Positions 44,961-56,038 of a stretch of 64,000 bases of DNA are shown one piece after another. The translations under genes and the position numbers were made by a program. Numbering within the stretch: the first letter of the stretch is position 1; every line of letters begins with the position of its first letter. The notes beneath the pieces were generated by a model that saw nothing but the letters and a program-made list of their open reading frames with translations, ran no database searches and had not been told where the DNA came from. Origin of the DNA: Isochrysis galbana. Lineage: Eukaryota > Haptophyta > Isochrysidales > Isochrysidaceae. The stretch covers positions 7,998,001 through 8,062,000 of the forward strand of contig CM030932.1 in NCBI GenBank assembly GCA_018136815.1, in the 5' to 3' direction.

Positions 44961-45881
44961 ATGCTGGCCGTCGCCATGACGTTCAGCTGCTCGGTTGCCG
45001 CGCTCGCGCTCGAGCCCGGTGGGACCTGGGCAGGCAGCCGGCCGCTGCGAGCGCCGACAGTGCGGATGGCGCCAGGGCGGGGTGACCGCTTGCTGGATGA
45101 GCTCGTCCAGATCGAAAACTCGGGGCGCATGGCCGCAAGTAGGCGCACGTTTTTTGCTGTCGGCGTAGGTGGCGCCGTTGGTGTAATCATCGGCATCAAT
45201 CTGGCCGATAAGCCAGGCGCGTATCAGGATATGCAGCGATCGCTCGCAGAGGAAACGGAAAGAGGCATAACAGCGAAGAGCCTGGAGATTGCGGACCAGC
45301 AAGCTCAACTTGACCTGCTGGAGGCTCAAACTGCTGATGCCGAGGCTGGGGTCGAGTTGGCCGAAGCTCAGCTGGAACTCCTCCAGTCAGACCCAACGGC
45401 AGAGATAGATACGCTGCTGCCGCCCCTGCCTGAGCCAAGTCCTTGGGAGCAAGAGCTTTGGGCTCAGGCGGAAGCAGCCGAAGAGCGTGCAGCGAAGGCA
45501 GAGCTGGAGCTCAAGAATTTCAAGTCTGATTCAACGCTCGTTCGACCAACAATAGTGTTGCCTGATTTCGTCACGACGGCTCCAAGCGAGGTAGTAAGGA
45601 ACATTGTCATTGCGGGCCTTGCTGCCGTCACGCTTGGAGAGGGTATCGCCCTCCTGTTGGCTAGCGGGCAGATCTTGAGCCTGAAGAAGCAATTTAAAGT
45701 CGCAGGATCTGACACTCATGCCCGCGAGCAGTACATCGCCTCAGTCAAAGCCGCACAGGCCGAAACCAATGACGCCATCCACCAGCTGAACTTGAGGGCT
45801 GAGGACATCGAGCATATCACCACGGAGTTGACATCACTAGAAGGGGAGCTCGCTGCAGCACGCACACAAGCCAAGATGTAA
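44961..45881 (+). CDS. Two-helix coiled-coil membrane protein, probably plastid-targeted
   Basis: The ATG at 44961 gives 306 residues ending at TAA. The start MLAVAMTFSCSVAALAL is signal-peptide-like and is followed by a basic, acid-poor stretch (GSRPLRAPTVRMAPGRGDR), the pattern of a bipartite plastid leader. A first hydrophobic helix (TFFAVGVGGAVGVIIGINLA) is followed by a Glu/Ala/Gln-rich coiled coil (about residues 85-195). A second helix (IVIAGLAAVTLGEGIALLLA) then leads to a second helical segment at the C-terminus. No catalytic motif is visible and I do not recognise the family. The layout suggests a structural or tethering protein of a plastid membrane. Confidence 0.75.
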   Translation: MLAVAMTFSCSVAALALEPGGTWAGSRPLRAPTVRMAPGRGDRLLDELVQIENSGRMAASRRTFFAVGVGGAVGVIIGINLADKPGAYQDMQRSLAEETERGITAKSLEIADQQAQLDLLEAQTADAEAGVELAEAQLELLQSDPTAEIDTLLPPLPEPSPWEQELWAQAEAAEERAAKAELELKNFKSDSTLVRPTIVLPDFVTTAPSEVVRNIVIAGLAAVTLGEGIALLLASGQILSLKKQFKVAGSDTHAREQYIASVKAAQAETNDAIHQLNLRAEDIEHITTELTSLEGELAAARTQAKM

Positions 45882-47195
45882 ATTGATCTCATTTGCCAAG
45901 GACCAGAGATTCCGTGAGCCCGGCCGAACGAAGCCACATAAGAATGGGCCAAAGGCAACGAGGAGGTTTGGACATGCATGTGCTTGATGCTTTGTGCACA
46001 CGCTTTTGAAGAGTCACCCTAGGCTCCCGAGCAACTCAAATCAAGAGCCTCTCACCAAGGGCAAACTAGAGGCAGAGAAGCGTGTGGATGGTATCCAGCT
46101 GGCGGGAGGAACGGTGTTCTTGAATTTTTTTAGAAAACGCTAGCATTGAGACGAGAGACGAGAGACGAGTGCAAAAGCGAACCGCAGCGTCCCCGCGAAC
46201 CGCAGCGTCCCCCCTCCCCGGCGCGGCGGCAGGGTTTCTTGCATCGTCGCATATGAAGTGGTACCAGCGGCCGAGCTCGTGTACATAAAGATAGGTCCAT
46301 CCAGGCGACAAACTCCATCGAGAAAGCCCTTGTACCGGCGCCCAATGTTCGCTGCCTTATTATACGAACAGCAAAACTTCTTAATGCGGTAATGTTCTCG
46401 CGCCTCGTACGTGTACGTGGCGCCTAGCTAGGGTAATCACACTGAAGCCACGCGCCACGCCCGTTCGTTTTTTACTTCCCCTCCCTCCTCTCTTGCGGCT
46501 ACTCCCCTCGTGCGCTACCTAGGGGCCCGGGCTGTGTGGGTAATAATATTAGTAATAAGAATAGGGGCGAGCGGCGCGTGCTCTAGCTGCAGTAGCTAGA
46601 AGAGGCTCTAGCTCTAGCCCCTAGTAGTGGTCTAGTTCTCAATTTCTCAACTTCCAATGTGAAGGTGCGTGCTGCCGCCACTAGCTAGGCGGCCGGCTCT
46701 TTTGTGCGTGGGCCTCGTCACATCAGACACCCGTCCAAACCCTCCCTAAGGGCTGGGCTGGGATCGCACGCCCTGCCCCTGCATGGCCAGCTCGCTCGAC
46801 GCTCTGACACCGCCTCCCTCCTCCCTCCCTGGCTTGTCGCCAGGAATACAAGAGCTCCAAGGTGGACACAGAGGGCGCGGGGGACCGGCGAGGGAGAGGC
46901 AGGGGAGGCCAGAGCCCAGCCCCAGCTTCACCTGCCCCCTGAGCAGGACTCCCTGCGCCTCTAGAGCCCCCAGCGACGGGGCGACGGACGATCCGACGGG
47001 GGCGACAGTTACGCACAGGAATAAGGAAGGAATCTTTCGAAAACCCTGAAGTGAGTTGATGAGGACCGAAGTAAAATAGCGCCACGATATAATCCAACGG
47101 CCAACACCTGAGGGGGAATCAGGGTCACACAAGGGGGCGTTTCCTTGCACCGGCGATACCTGAACGCGCGACTTAGCCTAAAAACGCTAGCTAGG
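45882..47195. other. Intergenic/repeat region
   Basis: Sequence 46371-46540 matches the element start at 943-1075 and 53606-53750 (aacttcttaat ... cctaggggc). From 46970 the dispersed repeat C begins. No supported gene is seen from 45882 to 46370. Confidence 0.55.
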
Positions 47196-47212
47196 AGCAC
47201 ACAAGGAGGTAA
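47196..47212. repeat. 17-bp target-site duplication, left copy
   Basis: The sequence agcacacaaggaggtaa is identical to 47535-47551. Confidence 0.88.
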
Positions 47213-47534
47213 AAAAAAAACATCTGAAGATTCTGGGCTACACACCTACTAGACTAGGGTAATTCCCCATCCCTGCCGCCACCGCCCTTAGCTTCCCTTT
47301 CCTCCACCTCCTCCCCTTCCCCCCTTCATTCCTTTGTCTTCGGTATCCGGGGTTCGGCTCGGGTGCGCTCCCACGAGCCTGGTTCAAAGCGCGGCATTTC
47401 CCGTTCGGGAATCGCTTGAACAGCTCCGGGACAGCGGGGTGTCACTCAAACCTTCGTCCATCTCGGCGAGGGCAGCGGCAGCGAGGGAGGGCGGCGGCGC
47501 GCGCTCCATGTCCCTATCAGTTTACTGATAGTTC
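47213..47534. mobile_element. 322-bp element inserted in repeat C
   Basis: The insertion is flanked by agcacacaaggaggtaa at 47196-47212 and 47535-47551, and the uninterrupted target exists at 8958. The left end is an A-run followed by catctgaagattctgggcta, also found in reverse at 41427-41462. The right end is cagtttactgatagttc. No open frame is convincing, so it is non-autonomous. Confidence 0.85.
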
Positions 47535-47551
47535 AGCACACAAGGAGGTAA
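47535..47551. repeat. 17-bp target-site duplication, right copy
   Basis: This is identical to 47196-47212. The repeat C sequence resumes directly after it. Confidence 0.88.
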
Positions 47552-47982
47552 GCCAGGTGAGGGCAAGCAGGCGACAAGGGAGGCGTCAAAGGAGGCGAGG
47601 GCAAAGAGGGCGAATGGGCGAATGTAGTACATTATGTAGAATCTTGCGACGGCCTAGTTGGGCTGTCAGTCCGTAATCCGTAAGCTTACGGTGGTTTCTT
47701 TTGAGCTTACACTTACATCAGTACTTACATCAGTACTAATATCAGCTTACACCCCTATTACAACTTCTAGCATCGCTATTATTATACTTATACTTACTGA
47801 GGGGTGTTCAGCGTGCAGCGCGTGGCGCGCGCGCAAAGGGGAGGGCAGCGCAAACAAACAGAGAGCACGAGTTGGCAGGTGCATGTGAAGAGGCCAAGCA
47901 AGAGGCCAAGGTGGTGGGGTGGGGGGTGGGCATGGACAAATGCGCGCGCGAGTTGAGCATGTAGTCCCACGTTCTTGTGTAC

Positions 47983-48393
47983 CCTTTATCGATCTTGCAG
48001 CGACACCAACCATGAAATGGAAGCTTTGATGGTATCTATTCTGGGGACTTCCCACTCGATGCTTGGACCGAACATCCACCGAAGGGTACCCCAGACGGCG
48101 TTCTGAAAATCTTCCTGAATGTTTTCCACATTGGTCCTCACATGTGCCAACCAAAAGCTCGATGTAGGTGAATGTACAGTTGAGGAGAACGCCAGCTGGA
48201 GTGGGACATCATCTCCTTGTGCAAGTATACCTCTTGCGGTACGCATTACCATGTCTGCGACAGCTTCGAACACTTCTTTCTTCACAGACTCGATGCTTTC
48301 TCTCACGGCACTGCAATCCCAATGTTTGTATTCTTGGAGCTCTGTGGTGAAATTGGAGTCACGTTGGAGCTCTTCACAAATACATATATCCAT
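47983..48393 (-). CDS. Hypothetical protein ORF (135 aa)
   Basis: An ATG-initiated minus-strand frame encodes a mixed, non-repetitive protein with amphipathic stretches (ESVKKEVFEAVADMVMRTAR) and WMFGPSIEWEV near its end. The base composition is lower in GC than the neighbouring repeats. The frame just upstream (EWLDLSGVKNDIM) is out of phase, hinting at a broken or spliced longer gene. No family is recognised; it could be a mobile-element fragment. Confidence 0.3.
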
Positions 48394-48689
48394 TATGTCA
48401 TTATGTCATTTTTCACACCACTCAAGTCCAACCATTCCTTGTCAGACATCTGTGCTATGCTCATAGACGCTAGTGATTTCACGGAACGCTTCCTTTTTCC
48501 TAGCAGCCCATTCACGACAGATTGGGGATCCCTTTCGCCCATAGGAAGCGCTCGTGGTACTAGGAAGATTATATTATATTAATCCTGTCACGAAATACCT
48601 AGGCCATGCGTACAAGCTAACGTTATGTACGATGGCGCTATGCGGGCACTGAGCGCGCCCTTGCTCCTCGGTGCCACAAGGCAGACGAG

Positions 48690-49000
48690 ACCACGTGTAG
48701 GCTGATGGTGATTGAACGCTTNNNNNNNNNNNNNNNNNNNNNNNNNNNNNNNNNNNNNNNNNNNNNNNNNNNNNNNNNNNNNNNNNNNNNNNNNNNNNNN
48801 NNNNNNNNNNNNNNNNNNNNNTTCCATGCGGTGGGGGGGTGATGGCGATTGAACGCGTTCCCACGTGTAGGCTGATGGTGATTGAACGCTTTTCTTTGAT
48901 GTGGGGGTGATAGCGATTGAACGCGTCCCACGTGTAGGCTGATGGTGATTGAACGCTTTTCTTTGATGTGGGTGATGGTGATTGAGCGCTTCTCGCCTAA
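48690..49000. repeat. Minisatellite (67-bp unit) containing an assembly gap
   Basis: The unit starting cacgtgtaggctgatgg is found at 48692, 48862 and 48929 (period 67 for the last two). Each unit contains two related halves (gatggtgattgaacgc and gatagcgattgaacgc). Collapse of this array explains the 100-N gap at 48722-48821. Confidence 0.88.
48722..48821. other. Assembly gap (100 N) inside minisatellite
   Basis: One hundred N lie within the 67-bp tandem array. The size is probably nominal. Confidence 0.95.
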
Positions 49001-49772
49001 CGAACCCACAAAGTCCGTAGCTAAGGAAACTCCGCGCGCGCTTCTTGTGGATGCAAGGCGTGCACCACCGCCAAGAGGAGGGGAGGTGGTACCAAATGGA
49101 GGATAACGATCTCGATCTTGTGGGTATCTCTAGTAGCCATCGCGTCGAGGCACGCATCACCCCGATAGCAGAAGCATGGCAGCCCCCCAACCCAAAGTCT
49201 AACACTTGAATTTTGGCTCCCCATGGAGCTTGTTTATAGGCTATATGCATGGCACAAAAACTGTGGCAACGGGCGGGCGATAGTCCGCTCGACCCCCAAA
49301 GCAAACCCGGGACGGGGGCGGGGACCTGTGGGATTGGGGGGCCAATCCACTATCGAGCGTGCGTGCGTGCGACTGAAACGACCGATGCGTGCGTGTGTGC
49401 ATCGCATGCTCTGCCAAACCGAGGGAAACCGGCACCTCCGACCACGCATGGACGGATAGACCCTAATGTGGCGATCATTGAGACATGTTAGCACGACTCC
49501 ATCGAATGGCCTCCCAATCCGTCACAGGAACTCGACAACGCTGCTCACACATGAACGGATAGCTCGTCTCCGGTAGCGAGGATCGAGATGCGCACGTCTC
49601 GGATCGGCATCGTCCTTGCAGTCTCATAAGCGTTGCTGCTCATACATGGACGGATAGCTCCTCTCAGGTGGCGAGGATCGAGATGCGCACGTCTCGGATC
49701 GGCATCGTCCTTGCAGTCTCATAAACGTTGGGTTCAGCCTAGATCGCTCGGAAGTCGCACATAGTGCGGCTT
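49001..49772. other. Intergenic region with a 95-bp tandem duplication
   Basis: Two near-identical 95-bp units at about 49540-49634 and 49635-49729 share 'gaggatcgagatgcgcacgt' and 'ggcatcgtccttgcagtctc'. Otherwise I see only a short gtgcgtgc run near 49360 and no gene. Confidence 0.7.
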
Positions 49773-52134
49773 TCACATCGCGTCGCGGAGGAAGGCCTCT
49801 AGTTTGGCATGGAGCGGGTCGTCTGCCCTCCACACGGGAAGTGCGCTGCCGATAGTATTGCTGCCAAAATGCCCAAGTCTGTCGCCATAGGTGTGAATTA
49901 GCAGCGAGAGCGAGCGCGAAAGCGCCGCGTCGAGGTGGAGTGCTGCAGCGCTAGCTCGACCTGGAACACCACTTGCCCCGTATGAGGCGCTGAGAGCGGC
50001 GGCAGTGGTGCCTCGCCGTGGCGCGGCTACGACGTCTTCGCCCATTTGTTTCCCCTCATCTGTTGCTGTGGTGTCTCGGGAAGTGTCGAGACGGCGCAAC
50101 AACAACGATAGTTGTGGTATGCTAACGGCGCCACTAGCCACACCTCCGACAAGCCCACCCATAACTCCTGCCAAGAGCCCCGCGAGCACGCCGGCGAGCA
50201 CCCCACTGAGGCCACTCCCGCTACCACTGAGAACGCCTGCCACGGCTCCAACCACTCCACCACCAACCATTCCACCCAACATACCGCCATTCACGCCAAC
50301 GGCGGTGGACGGTGCTGTGGCGGGTGGGATGGACGGTTTGGGTGGCGTGGGGGCGAAGGGTGTCGGCTTATCGTTCGCACGTGCCTCGCGGCCCATAGGG
50401 CCAACATTGATGGCAGGGGGCGGGTCGAGGACAGGAGGGTTGCCTCCGAGAAAGGCATCGAGGGCGGCCGAGCACTTCAGAAGCAACATGAAGAGCTCCT
50501 CGATCGATCCGGAGAGATGAACGCGACCCAGACTGCGGCATGCAAAAAGAGGGAAGGATGGGTCAGCGAGGCGCGAGCCTGGAGTCGTGTACCATGCAAT
50601 TGAGAACGGGGGAAGCCATACCCCTCTACACATGCTCGTCGCACCTGTCCTCGTGTCGGGCGGCCGCAGCGATTCGAGCCAACCCTAGCGCCGCCCACGC
50701 CGCGACTTCGCTCGCTCTCGTCGCCTCGGCAACTACAGCGCGCCGGTATAGCAAAAACCGAATTTCGCGTATCTTCCGCATCGGCGCAAGCAGCGGCGCA
50801 GCAGCACCCAGTGCCGACGAAGGAGACGCGATCGGCGGCATTCGCCGCGCGGCAAGAAGAGCCTCCGTCGAACTTTCCAGCGGGCGGCGGGCGGCGGCGA
50901 AGAACTCCGTCCACTGCGGCCGTTGCGATGGAGCATTGAGGATTGCTCGGCGGCGGTGAGACTCATGCGAGGCGAGTGAGGCGAAAGCGAAGAAGGCAAG
51001 GTGCTGTGTGAGGGGCGACTGGTCGGAGCGCATTGCGCACAGTAAGAGGGACTCGCTGGGTGGTGCCGTGTCCGCCACGCGAGCTGTCCTCGACCCTGGC
51101 GCAAGCGGGCCGAGGACGCTAGAAGATGGAGTCTGTCCGGTCGGGGTTGCACTGCGAGCATGCCCAGGCACCCCCATAGCCCTGCGGGTGCTGGTCACAG
51201 GGGGCAAGAACGGAATGTGCCTCGCGTACGTCACTCCGATGACTCCGATGACGACTTCGAGCAGCAACGTCATCCAACACGCAGATGCGAACATGCGAAA
51301 GACCTCGGACCACAAGAGCGAGCGGAGTAAGGATGAGGCAGTGGAAGAAGGCTGCGTTGAAGCGGCTCCGCATATGGCGGCCTCCGCAGCCAGAGCAACG
51401 GCGCCCCGCGGCCCGGTGACTGACGACGCGCGGCAAGATGAAACGAGCCACAGAGCCGTCACCTTTTGAAGCGGTGCAGAGGCCGTGAGCAGAAGCGGTC
51501 CGAGCGCAAGTACGGCGATGAGCAATGCAGCACAGAAGCGCGGCGCCTCTAGGGCAGCGCGTGAGAGGTGTGCACGAAACCGAACCACAGCGGGGAAGGC
51601 CGCATTGTGCCAAGGCAGCTGGCCAAAGGTGGGGTAGACGCACACGCGGGCAGCATACGCGGCGCCGACACCACCCGCCCATAAGCATGCGAGCTGGGCG
51701 CGCTCAGCTGCCTGCACGCCGCTGTCGGGCTCGACGGCTGCGCACGGCGAGAGGAGCGGCAGCACTACCACGAGCGACGAGGCAGCCGCGAGGGAGACAA
51801 ACCCGGCCATGCCACCAAGTTGCACTAGCAATATGCGGCGCAGGTACGCTCGCATGAGTGCCTCGGAGGTGGAGGCTCTGACGCACGGCAGCTGCGGTGT
51901 CCACCGGATCACGAGCCCCCGGTAGAAATAAAGTGTGGGCGTTAGTGCCGTGAAGGCGGCGAGCGCGAGGCGGAGTGCGCGAAGGCCAAGAAGCGGGAGT
52001 GGCCCGAACACGAGGAGAAGGAGGAGCCCGGCGAGTCCGGCACCGAGCACTCGCCGATCCTCGAGGATGAGCAGCCGCTTGAGCAATCGCGTCTGGGCAG
52101 CTATGTCTGAGGGCGTGTGCCCGTGGCTGGCCAT
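49773..52134 (-). CDS. NDC1: NDC1-like transmembrane nucleoporin
   Basis: NDC1 anchors the nuclear pore complex (and, in fungi, the spindle pole body) in the nuclear envelope. The ATG at 52132-52134 starts exon 1 (to 50645). The intron is 50644-50533 (GT/AG), and exon 2 runs 50532-49773; the phase matches (2 then 1), giving 749 residues against about 670 in human NDC1. The N-terminal half has about six hydrophobic helices (GAGLAGLLLLLVFGPLPLL, FCAALLIAVLALGPLLLTAS, MTLLLEVVIGVIGVTYA). The soluble half has the family-like stretch LAFFAFASLASHESHRRRAI then W-E-FF, resembling the 'LA..DL..IA....RR..iF' signature. Exon 2 adds a glycine/valine-rich low-complexity segment (GGMVGGGVVGAVAGVLSG). The assignment rests on topology and that signature. 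Confidence 0.62.
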
Positions 52135-53020
52135 TGTGCCCAAAGAGATGGGGTTTGGGTGGGAAGGGAAGGGGGCGAGGGCGGGGTTGGCAGAGAGTGA
52201 GAGGGTGAAGATGAGAGGGTGATGGGATTGGTGGTTGGAATGGGGGATGCTCGGCGAAGGGAGCGGGATGCTAGCTGGGAGGAGAGGAGGCAAGCGCGGC
52301 GAGCGGCGGGGGGGCGCGCGCGGGGGGGGGGGGTCCGCGGGGGGGGGGCGCAGGGCGGGAAGGGAGGGGGGGGGAGGGGGGGAGGGGGAGGGGGAGGGGG
52401 GGAGGGGGGCCTCGTTGCGAGAGCCTTTTCGGCAGCGACACGTGCGTGCTCCCCTCCCTCCCTCCCGCCCTCAACGGCTCCGTCGGCTACTCGCCGCCCT
52501 TGCTTCACGTTAAACGTGTGTGCCCTCTTCTCGGGCTACTCCTACATATCTGGGGCCTGAGCGTATCTAAGACCAATTATCGGCTGTTTGGTGCTAAAAA
52601 GGGCCTACGCATACGAACCCTACGTGGGTAATACGTATTCATGTATTCAAAAATGGGCCCGCCAGGGCCCTTGAATACCGTATTCAAGATGTCGCCGCCG
52701 GAGGCGGCGGGCGGGCGCCGCCGTAGGGCGCATGGTGCGCCGGACGGAACTCGGACGTTGTGTAATTATTAATTGAAGCATTATTTCCCAAGCATCTTAG
52801 CATCTTCAAGGTTTGATTAGGTTAGGTAACAGGTAACTCATCAGGTATGATTGATTCCAAACTCCCCCCCCCCCCCTTCCCCCCCCTACACACTGTCACT
52901 CATACCACTACACAAACACACATGACATCTCTCCGATCAATTACGAACAGGAGCTAGCAGCTAGCAGCGGCCGTCCATGTAATTATAGTCAGCTGCGCTC
53001 TCAGACCGCCAGCCGCGCGC
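52135..53020. other. Upstream region of NDC1-like gene; G-rich tract; nothing else supported
   Basis: A poly-G/purine tract at 52310-52410 forms the leader side of the NDC1-like gene. A GC-rich inverted motif (gggcccgccagggccc) flanked by ttgaa/ttcaa lies at 52645-52670, and a C-run at 52862-52885. No gene is seen. Confidence 0.6.
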
Positions 53021-53605
53021 TCAGACCATGAGATCATTGAGCTCCTCCTCACCACCCGAGCAGTTCGAGTCTGAATCAGACTCCCACTTCAGAGTCTGCC
53101 TCTTGTAGCCTCCGTGCTCCCGCTCCAACTTGGTACGTAAAGACAACGCCTCGTGGCAGTACACCAAGCGGTCGGCGTTGTCGTGGCTCAAGCGGCTGCG
53201 CTTGTCAGACTTGATGGCGCCGTAGACCGACCAGTTTCTTTCGGCCGCTGATGCGCTCACGGGTTGGGCGAGAACGGAGCATGCCACACGCGACAGCAGC
53301 GGCACACCTTTGCCCCATTGAGACCACCAAACATTCGGGGGTAGCGCCTTAGCCTGCATCTGGACGATCGGCTTGTTGAACACACCGTTCATCTGCTGAT
53401 ACTCAACCAGCTCCAACGACGTCGCGTGCGCGAGTGCTTGCACGGAGGGGCTCTCAATCGACAGCGCGTTGGCTTCTGCCAAATTGCCTTCAGAAGTCAG
53501 CCTCCTCATCTCGTCACGAAGCGACATGCGCTCGATCACCGAAATGAGCGCCATCTGCTCTGTGGAGTCGGTGGCGACATTGATGTTTTCTGGCGTCAGC
53601 AGAGG
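53021..53605 (-). mobile_element. hAT-superfamily transposase, C-terminal fragment
   Basis: The minus strand encodes the hAT C-terminal dimerisation region: WWSQWGKGVPLLSRVACSVL, QPVSASAAERNWSVYG, then RSRLSHDNADRLVY. It ends with an acidic tail and TGA (53021-53023). The W-W, LS-x-VA and SAxxERNWS motifs are diagnostic. The frame is cut at about 53605, where a GC-rich element begins with an A-run; the rest of the transposase is not found beyond that element. It is inactive by itself. Confidence 0.85.
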
Positions 53606-54357
53606 AAAAAAAAAACCTTTTAAAATTCTCGCCTCGCGCGTGGCACTGGGTCGCATATCCGTAGCCACGCCCATACCCCTTCCTCTCCCTCACTTCCCGC
53701 CTTGCGGCAACTCCCCTTGTGCTCTACTTAGGGGCCCGGGTCCTGCGGGGTTCACGGGTTGGGCGGAGTGCGGCCGGACAAGGCGGGGGAGTCACTCACC
53801 GACGCCATGGATTTTCGTGGGGTAGAGGGGGTTCGCGGGGGGGGGGGGGGGGGGAGGGGGGGCAGGTATGGGGGGTCCCTGGGGAATCCTTGGACACCCA
53901 GGAGGGATGGAAAATAGTTGTTAAAAAGCGTGAGTGACCGGCCTATCGTATGTTGCTTGTTGCATTGAGGTGTGTGTTGTGCCCATAGGGGCCACCCGGC
54001 CGCGGGCCGCGCTGCCGGAGCAGCGCGGCCCTTGCCAGGGCGAGAGGGGCCTCTGCCATAAGGCATGCCCAATGGAGGGGTGGCTGCTTGAGCCTGGCAT
54101 TGATGGGGTGCTGCCAGCAGCCTGCTGGCCCCCCATGGGGGAGGCCAGCATGGCTGCCATGGGTGGTGTGGCCGGGGCCACGGGCCGTGTGGCGCGACCG
54201 GAGTCGCACGCACCTGCTCGGCCTCGGTGGGCGGACGCGGCCGCTTCGACAGCGGCTGCTCCATGGGCACTGGTGGGGCGCCCTCGGCGGGGGGCCCGAA
54301 GGAGAGGGGAGTCGCGGCGGCGCGCTCCATCGCGTCTAAGTATATAAACTTAGTTGA
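53606..54357. mobile_element. GC-rich element of about 750 bp interrupting the hAT gene
   Basis: The left side (A-run, 'ttctcgcctcgcgcg', 'cttgcggcaactcccc', 'ctacttaggggcccggg') matches the starts at 943-1075 and 46371-46540. The right end 'aagtatataaacttagttg' matches the ends at 9791 and 32815. This is therefore probably a complete member of the family. A poly-G run is at 53839-53857. I could not find an exact target-site duplication. Confidence 0.65.
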
Positions 54358-54480
54358 GTACCTCGTGCAAGAATGGTGTGCCTCAAGTAGAAGCCAGAGC
54401 AGCCCGCGCCGCAGGTTCACCTCAAGACTCATCAGCACAGGACGGTGGCATCTCTCCGCTCGAGGACGATGTGACGGGCG

Positions 54481-54765
54481 ATGCAGCTGTCGTACGCAGC
54501 AATTGCCGCAATCCTTGTTGGACCACACGTTGCTAGGGCGTGCTATCATGTGTACAATTTTGACGGGGCCGGATGGTGCGTGGGTGTGGTGGAGGAAGAA
54601 CTCGACGATGACGGTGAAGTGGACGAGGAAACCGGGCAGCGCGCGAATTTTCTTGTGTATTATGATGTCGACGACAGCATTGTGGCTCATCACCTCGACT
54701 TGCGTAATTACAGCTGTGACACCCATCCGGGCACGCCGCGAATGTGGCACCTATTAACCAATTGA
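54481..54765 (+). CDS. Small ORF with Tudor/chromo-like strand pattern (94 aa)
   Basis: The ATG at 54481 opens 94 codons containing YHVYNFDGAGWCVGVVEEEL and ANFLVYYDVDDSIVAHHLDL. The order aromatic-G-W-x-G-x-V followed by F-x-V-x-YDxDD resembles Tudor/Agenet-type barrels that occur in algal chromatin and transposon proteins. It directly follows the GC-rich element end and lies on the opposite strand to the hAT fragment. It may be an exon or a broken piece of a larger mobile-element protein. Confidence 0.4.
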   Translation: MQLSYAAIAAILVGPHVARACYHVYNFDGAGWCVGVVEEELDDDGEVDEETGQRANFLVYYDVDDSIVAHHLDLRNYSCDTHPGTPRMWHLLTN

Positions 54766-56038
54766 GATGTGTCCAATTGCACGCATGCTTTTTTAAAACA
54801 TTCATATGGTACCTCTTTCAAAGCACAAGCAGATTTGTGCCAAGCCCCCCCCCCCCCCCCCCCCCGGGCCATGGACCATGGACTCAGTCCCATCCCGCAA
54901 GACGCCCTCCGGTTTGAACCGATCGCATTCCTGAACGCTTTGGAATTGGGTCAAAAGCTGCTGCATCCCTTCTAGACAGCTTCCATGCTGTACAAAACAC
55001 AGTTTTCCAGATTTTTATGGCATCACCTTCGCCGTTAAGGCAACTCTCGAGCAAAACGAGCACAAAAGAAATTCAAGGAAACGGTTGGAAGGGATTGGGA
55101 GCACGAAATTCCATCGGTAAAATTCTGAAAAAATATGGGCGTTCATGCCCCGGTGTAACTCGAGAGCATGGTCCAATCTGGAAGCCATGGCAGATCCGAC
55201 ACGTCGGACTATAGCCCGTGCCGTGCGGCCACTCTTATTCTCCTTTTCGGCGTATCGCTAGATGTCCGAATCGATCGACCGTCGCAGCCACACCCGCCCG
55301 TTTCCCGCGAAAGTTCTCGCCGAAGTGAGCCCGGAGAATGATGGACATCGTGCCTGGCTTGAAGGCTGCACCAATCTCTGCCACCCCCATAAGCGATCAT
55401 GGGATCGCTGAGCCCCTACATCAAACGTACTCGGAGGCGCAGGGGCGCGGCTGCCAGAGTAGCCGCCCAAGAGCGACTCCAGCGACCACGAGTGCGTGCT
55501 GAGCCGCATCCCGGTGGCCCCCCACTTTAGCATGGTCGACATGCCCCATCTCTGCGCGAGGGGTGATGTGAAAATTCCCGCCAGACCGGCCTTGCGCTCA
55601 CGCCGCGCTGTGGCTCTGGCGTAGCGGAGAGGGAGAGAGAAAGGGCCCTCCCCTGGCGGAACAGCTCAGTGGCCCGTGCCACAACTTCGATCGAAGTTGT
55701 GACCCACACCGATCCCTGTCCGTAGCCGCGGCCCGGCCGACATCTTGCTGTGGATTCTGGAGAGGGAGCCCCCGGCGTGGCTGCCAGTGCCGACGGCCCC
55801 GGCCGTCATAGGAGCGGCGGGCGGCCGTAAATAGGCCCTTTCTAACCTGGACCTACCACCTTAAACGTGTGAATAGAGAGAAGAGGAGAAGGGGGACGGG
55901 CGGGTGCCGTCCACGTTCCATCGCTCGCCCCTCGCCGTCGGGCGGCCCTCTCGCCACTCCCCTGGCCCCCCGCCCCCACCGCCTTCTCTCACTCCCCCTC
56001 TCGGCTCTCCAAGCCCCACGAGCTGCCGGGGAGGATTC
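54766..56038. other. Intergenic region, no supported gene
   Basis: A poly-C run is at 54846-54864. Short frames at 55017-55214 and 55258-55709 show no motif. The 120 bases before 56039 are C-rich and probably the leader of the methyltransferase gene. Confidence 0.5.

Larger units (their letters stand above)
46970..47650. repeat. Dispersed repeat family C, copy 2 (interrupted)
   Basis: Segments 46970-47212 and 47552-47650 together correspond to 8735-9065. A 322-bp insertion flanked by a 17-bp duplication separates them. Confidence 0.85.

Noticed and set aside
48690..49000. Possible CRISPR-like array
   Set aside because: The units are contiguous 67-bp tandem repeats without unique spacers, in a eukaryotic context.
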